In this document: positions 63,788 to 64,000 of the stretch, in pieces
Layout of the letters: each line of letters opens with the position of its first letter
How positions within the stretch are numbered: position 1 is the first letter of the stretch
The notes under the pieces: generated by a model
Told to the model about the DNA's origin: nothing
Databases searched by the model: none
What the model saw: the letters and a program-made list of their open reading frames with translations, nothing else
Assembly: GCF_900698865.1 (NCBI RefSeq)
Contig: NZ_LR217695.1
Location: 310,001 to 374,000, forward strand
Origin: Buchnera aphidicola (Cinara cuneomaculata)
GTDB taxonomy: Bacteria > Pseudomonadota > Gammaproteobacteria > Enterobacterales > Enterobacteriaceae
DNA: 64,000 nt
Direction of reading: 5' to 3'
Program-made: the position numbers and the translations under genes

Positions 63788-63835
63788 GATATATTTTCTA
63801 TTAGTAATAAATTATTTAAATAAATAATGATATAT

Positions 63836-64000
63836 TTAATTTTTAATAATACCTCCTACTGCTTCAATACAAATACGAGCTCCTTTAGTAACAGTAATTC
63901 CGGAGATTACTATCGGTTTATTAATCATTCCTACTTTAATAATCTTAACATATTTAATATTTTTTTTAATTAAATTTACTTTTTTTAAAACAGTAAGATC
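63836..64000 (-). CDS. rplO: 50S ribosomal protein L15, C-terminal part (5' end outside window)
   Basis: 54 codons plus stop, open to the window edge. The end VISGITVTKGARICIEAVGG matches the E. coli L15 C-terminus (VRGLRVTKGARAAIEAAGG). It precedes secY on the minus strand, as in the spc operon. Confidence 0.95.
   Translation of the reverse strand, partial: DLTVLKKVNLIKKNIKYVKIIKVGMINKPIVISGITVTKGARICIEAVGGIIKN

Overview
The window is a piece of the chromosome of a strongly reduced, AT-rich gammaproteobacterial endosymbiont, best read as Buchnera aphidicola, the obligate symbiont of aphids. Base composition by eye is about one fifth G+C (not computed). Proteins are Lys/Asn/Ile-rich but align along their whole length with Escherichia coli proteins. 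Gene order is E. coli-like with neighbours removed. The rRNA locus is the Buchnera-type arrangement aroE - tRNA-Glu - 23S - 5S with no 16S gene beside it. No transposons, phages, CRISPR arrays, toxin-antitoxin or defence loci are visible. The host aphid cannot be named from this window.

Layout. 1-9.2 kb: end of polA, engB, typA, ygfZ, prfB, lysS, lysA. 9.3-19.1 kb: miaB, ybeY, leuS, holA, tusA, asd, pgk, fbaA. 19.3-30 kb: mscS, recC (frameshifted in a poly(A) run), recB, recD, initiator tRNA-Met, nusB, tusE. 30-35 kb: the cytochrome bo oxidase operon cyoABCDE on the minus strand. 35.3-50.5 kb: bolA, clpP, clpX, lon, ppiD, mdlA, mdlB, 4.5S RNA (minus strand), dnaX, ybaB, htpG, adk. 50.5-53.2 kb: tRNA-Arg, cysS, ybeD, cspE. 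53.4-57.7 kb: 5S, 23S, tRNA-Glu, aroE on the minus strand. 57.8-59.2 kb: def and fmt. 59.3-64 kb: the alpha and end of the spc ribosomal operons (rplQ, rpoA, rpsD, rpsK, rpsM, rpmJ, secY, rplO) on the minus strand.

How the genes work together. Most serve information processing: aminoacyl-tRNA synthetases (Lys, Leu, Cys), release factor 2, ribosomal proteins, initiator tRNA with its formylase and the matching deformylase, 4.5S RNA, tRNA modification (miaB, tusA, tusE, ygfZ), and a minimal clamp loader (holA, gamma-only dnaX). asd and lysA belong to lysine and aspartate-family amino-acid supply and aroE to the shikimate pathway, which fits nutritional provisioning. pgk and fbaA supply glycolysis, Cyo the only respiratory oxidase seen here. 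ClpXP, Lon, HtpG and PpiD give protein quality control, RecBCD double-strand break repair.

Points of interest. There is no new multi-gene system that I can defend. The better signals are small: the recC frameshift in an A12 tract, the A14/A11 tracts in holA, loss of the programmed frameshift in prfB, several long perfect palindromes in intergenic DNA, a terminator that folds differently on its two strands, an A1:A72 initiator tRNA, and gaps where argA, ribD/ribH, tig and hupB stand in E. coli.
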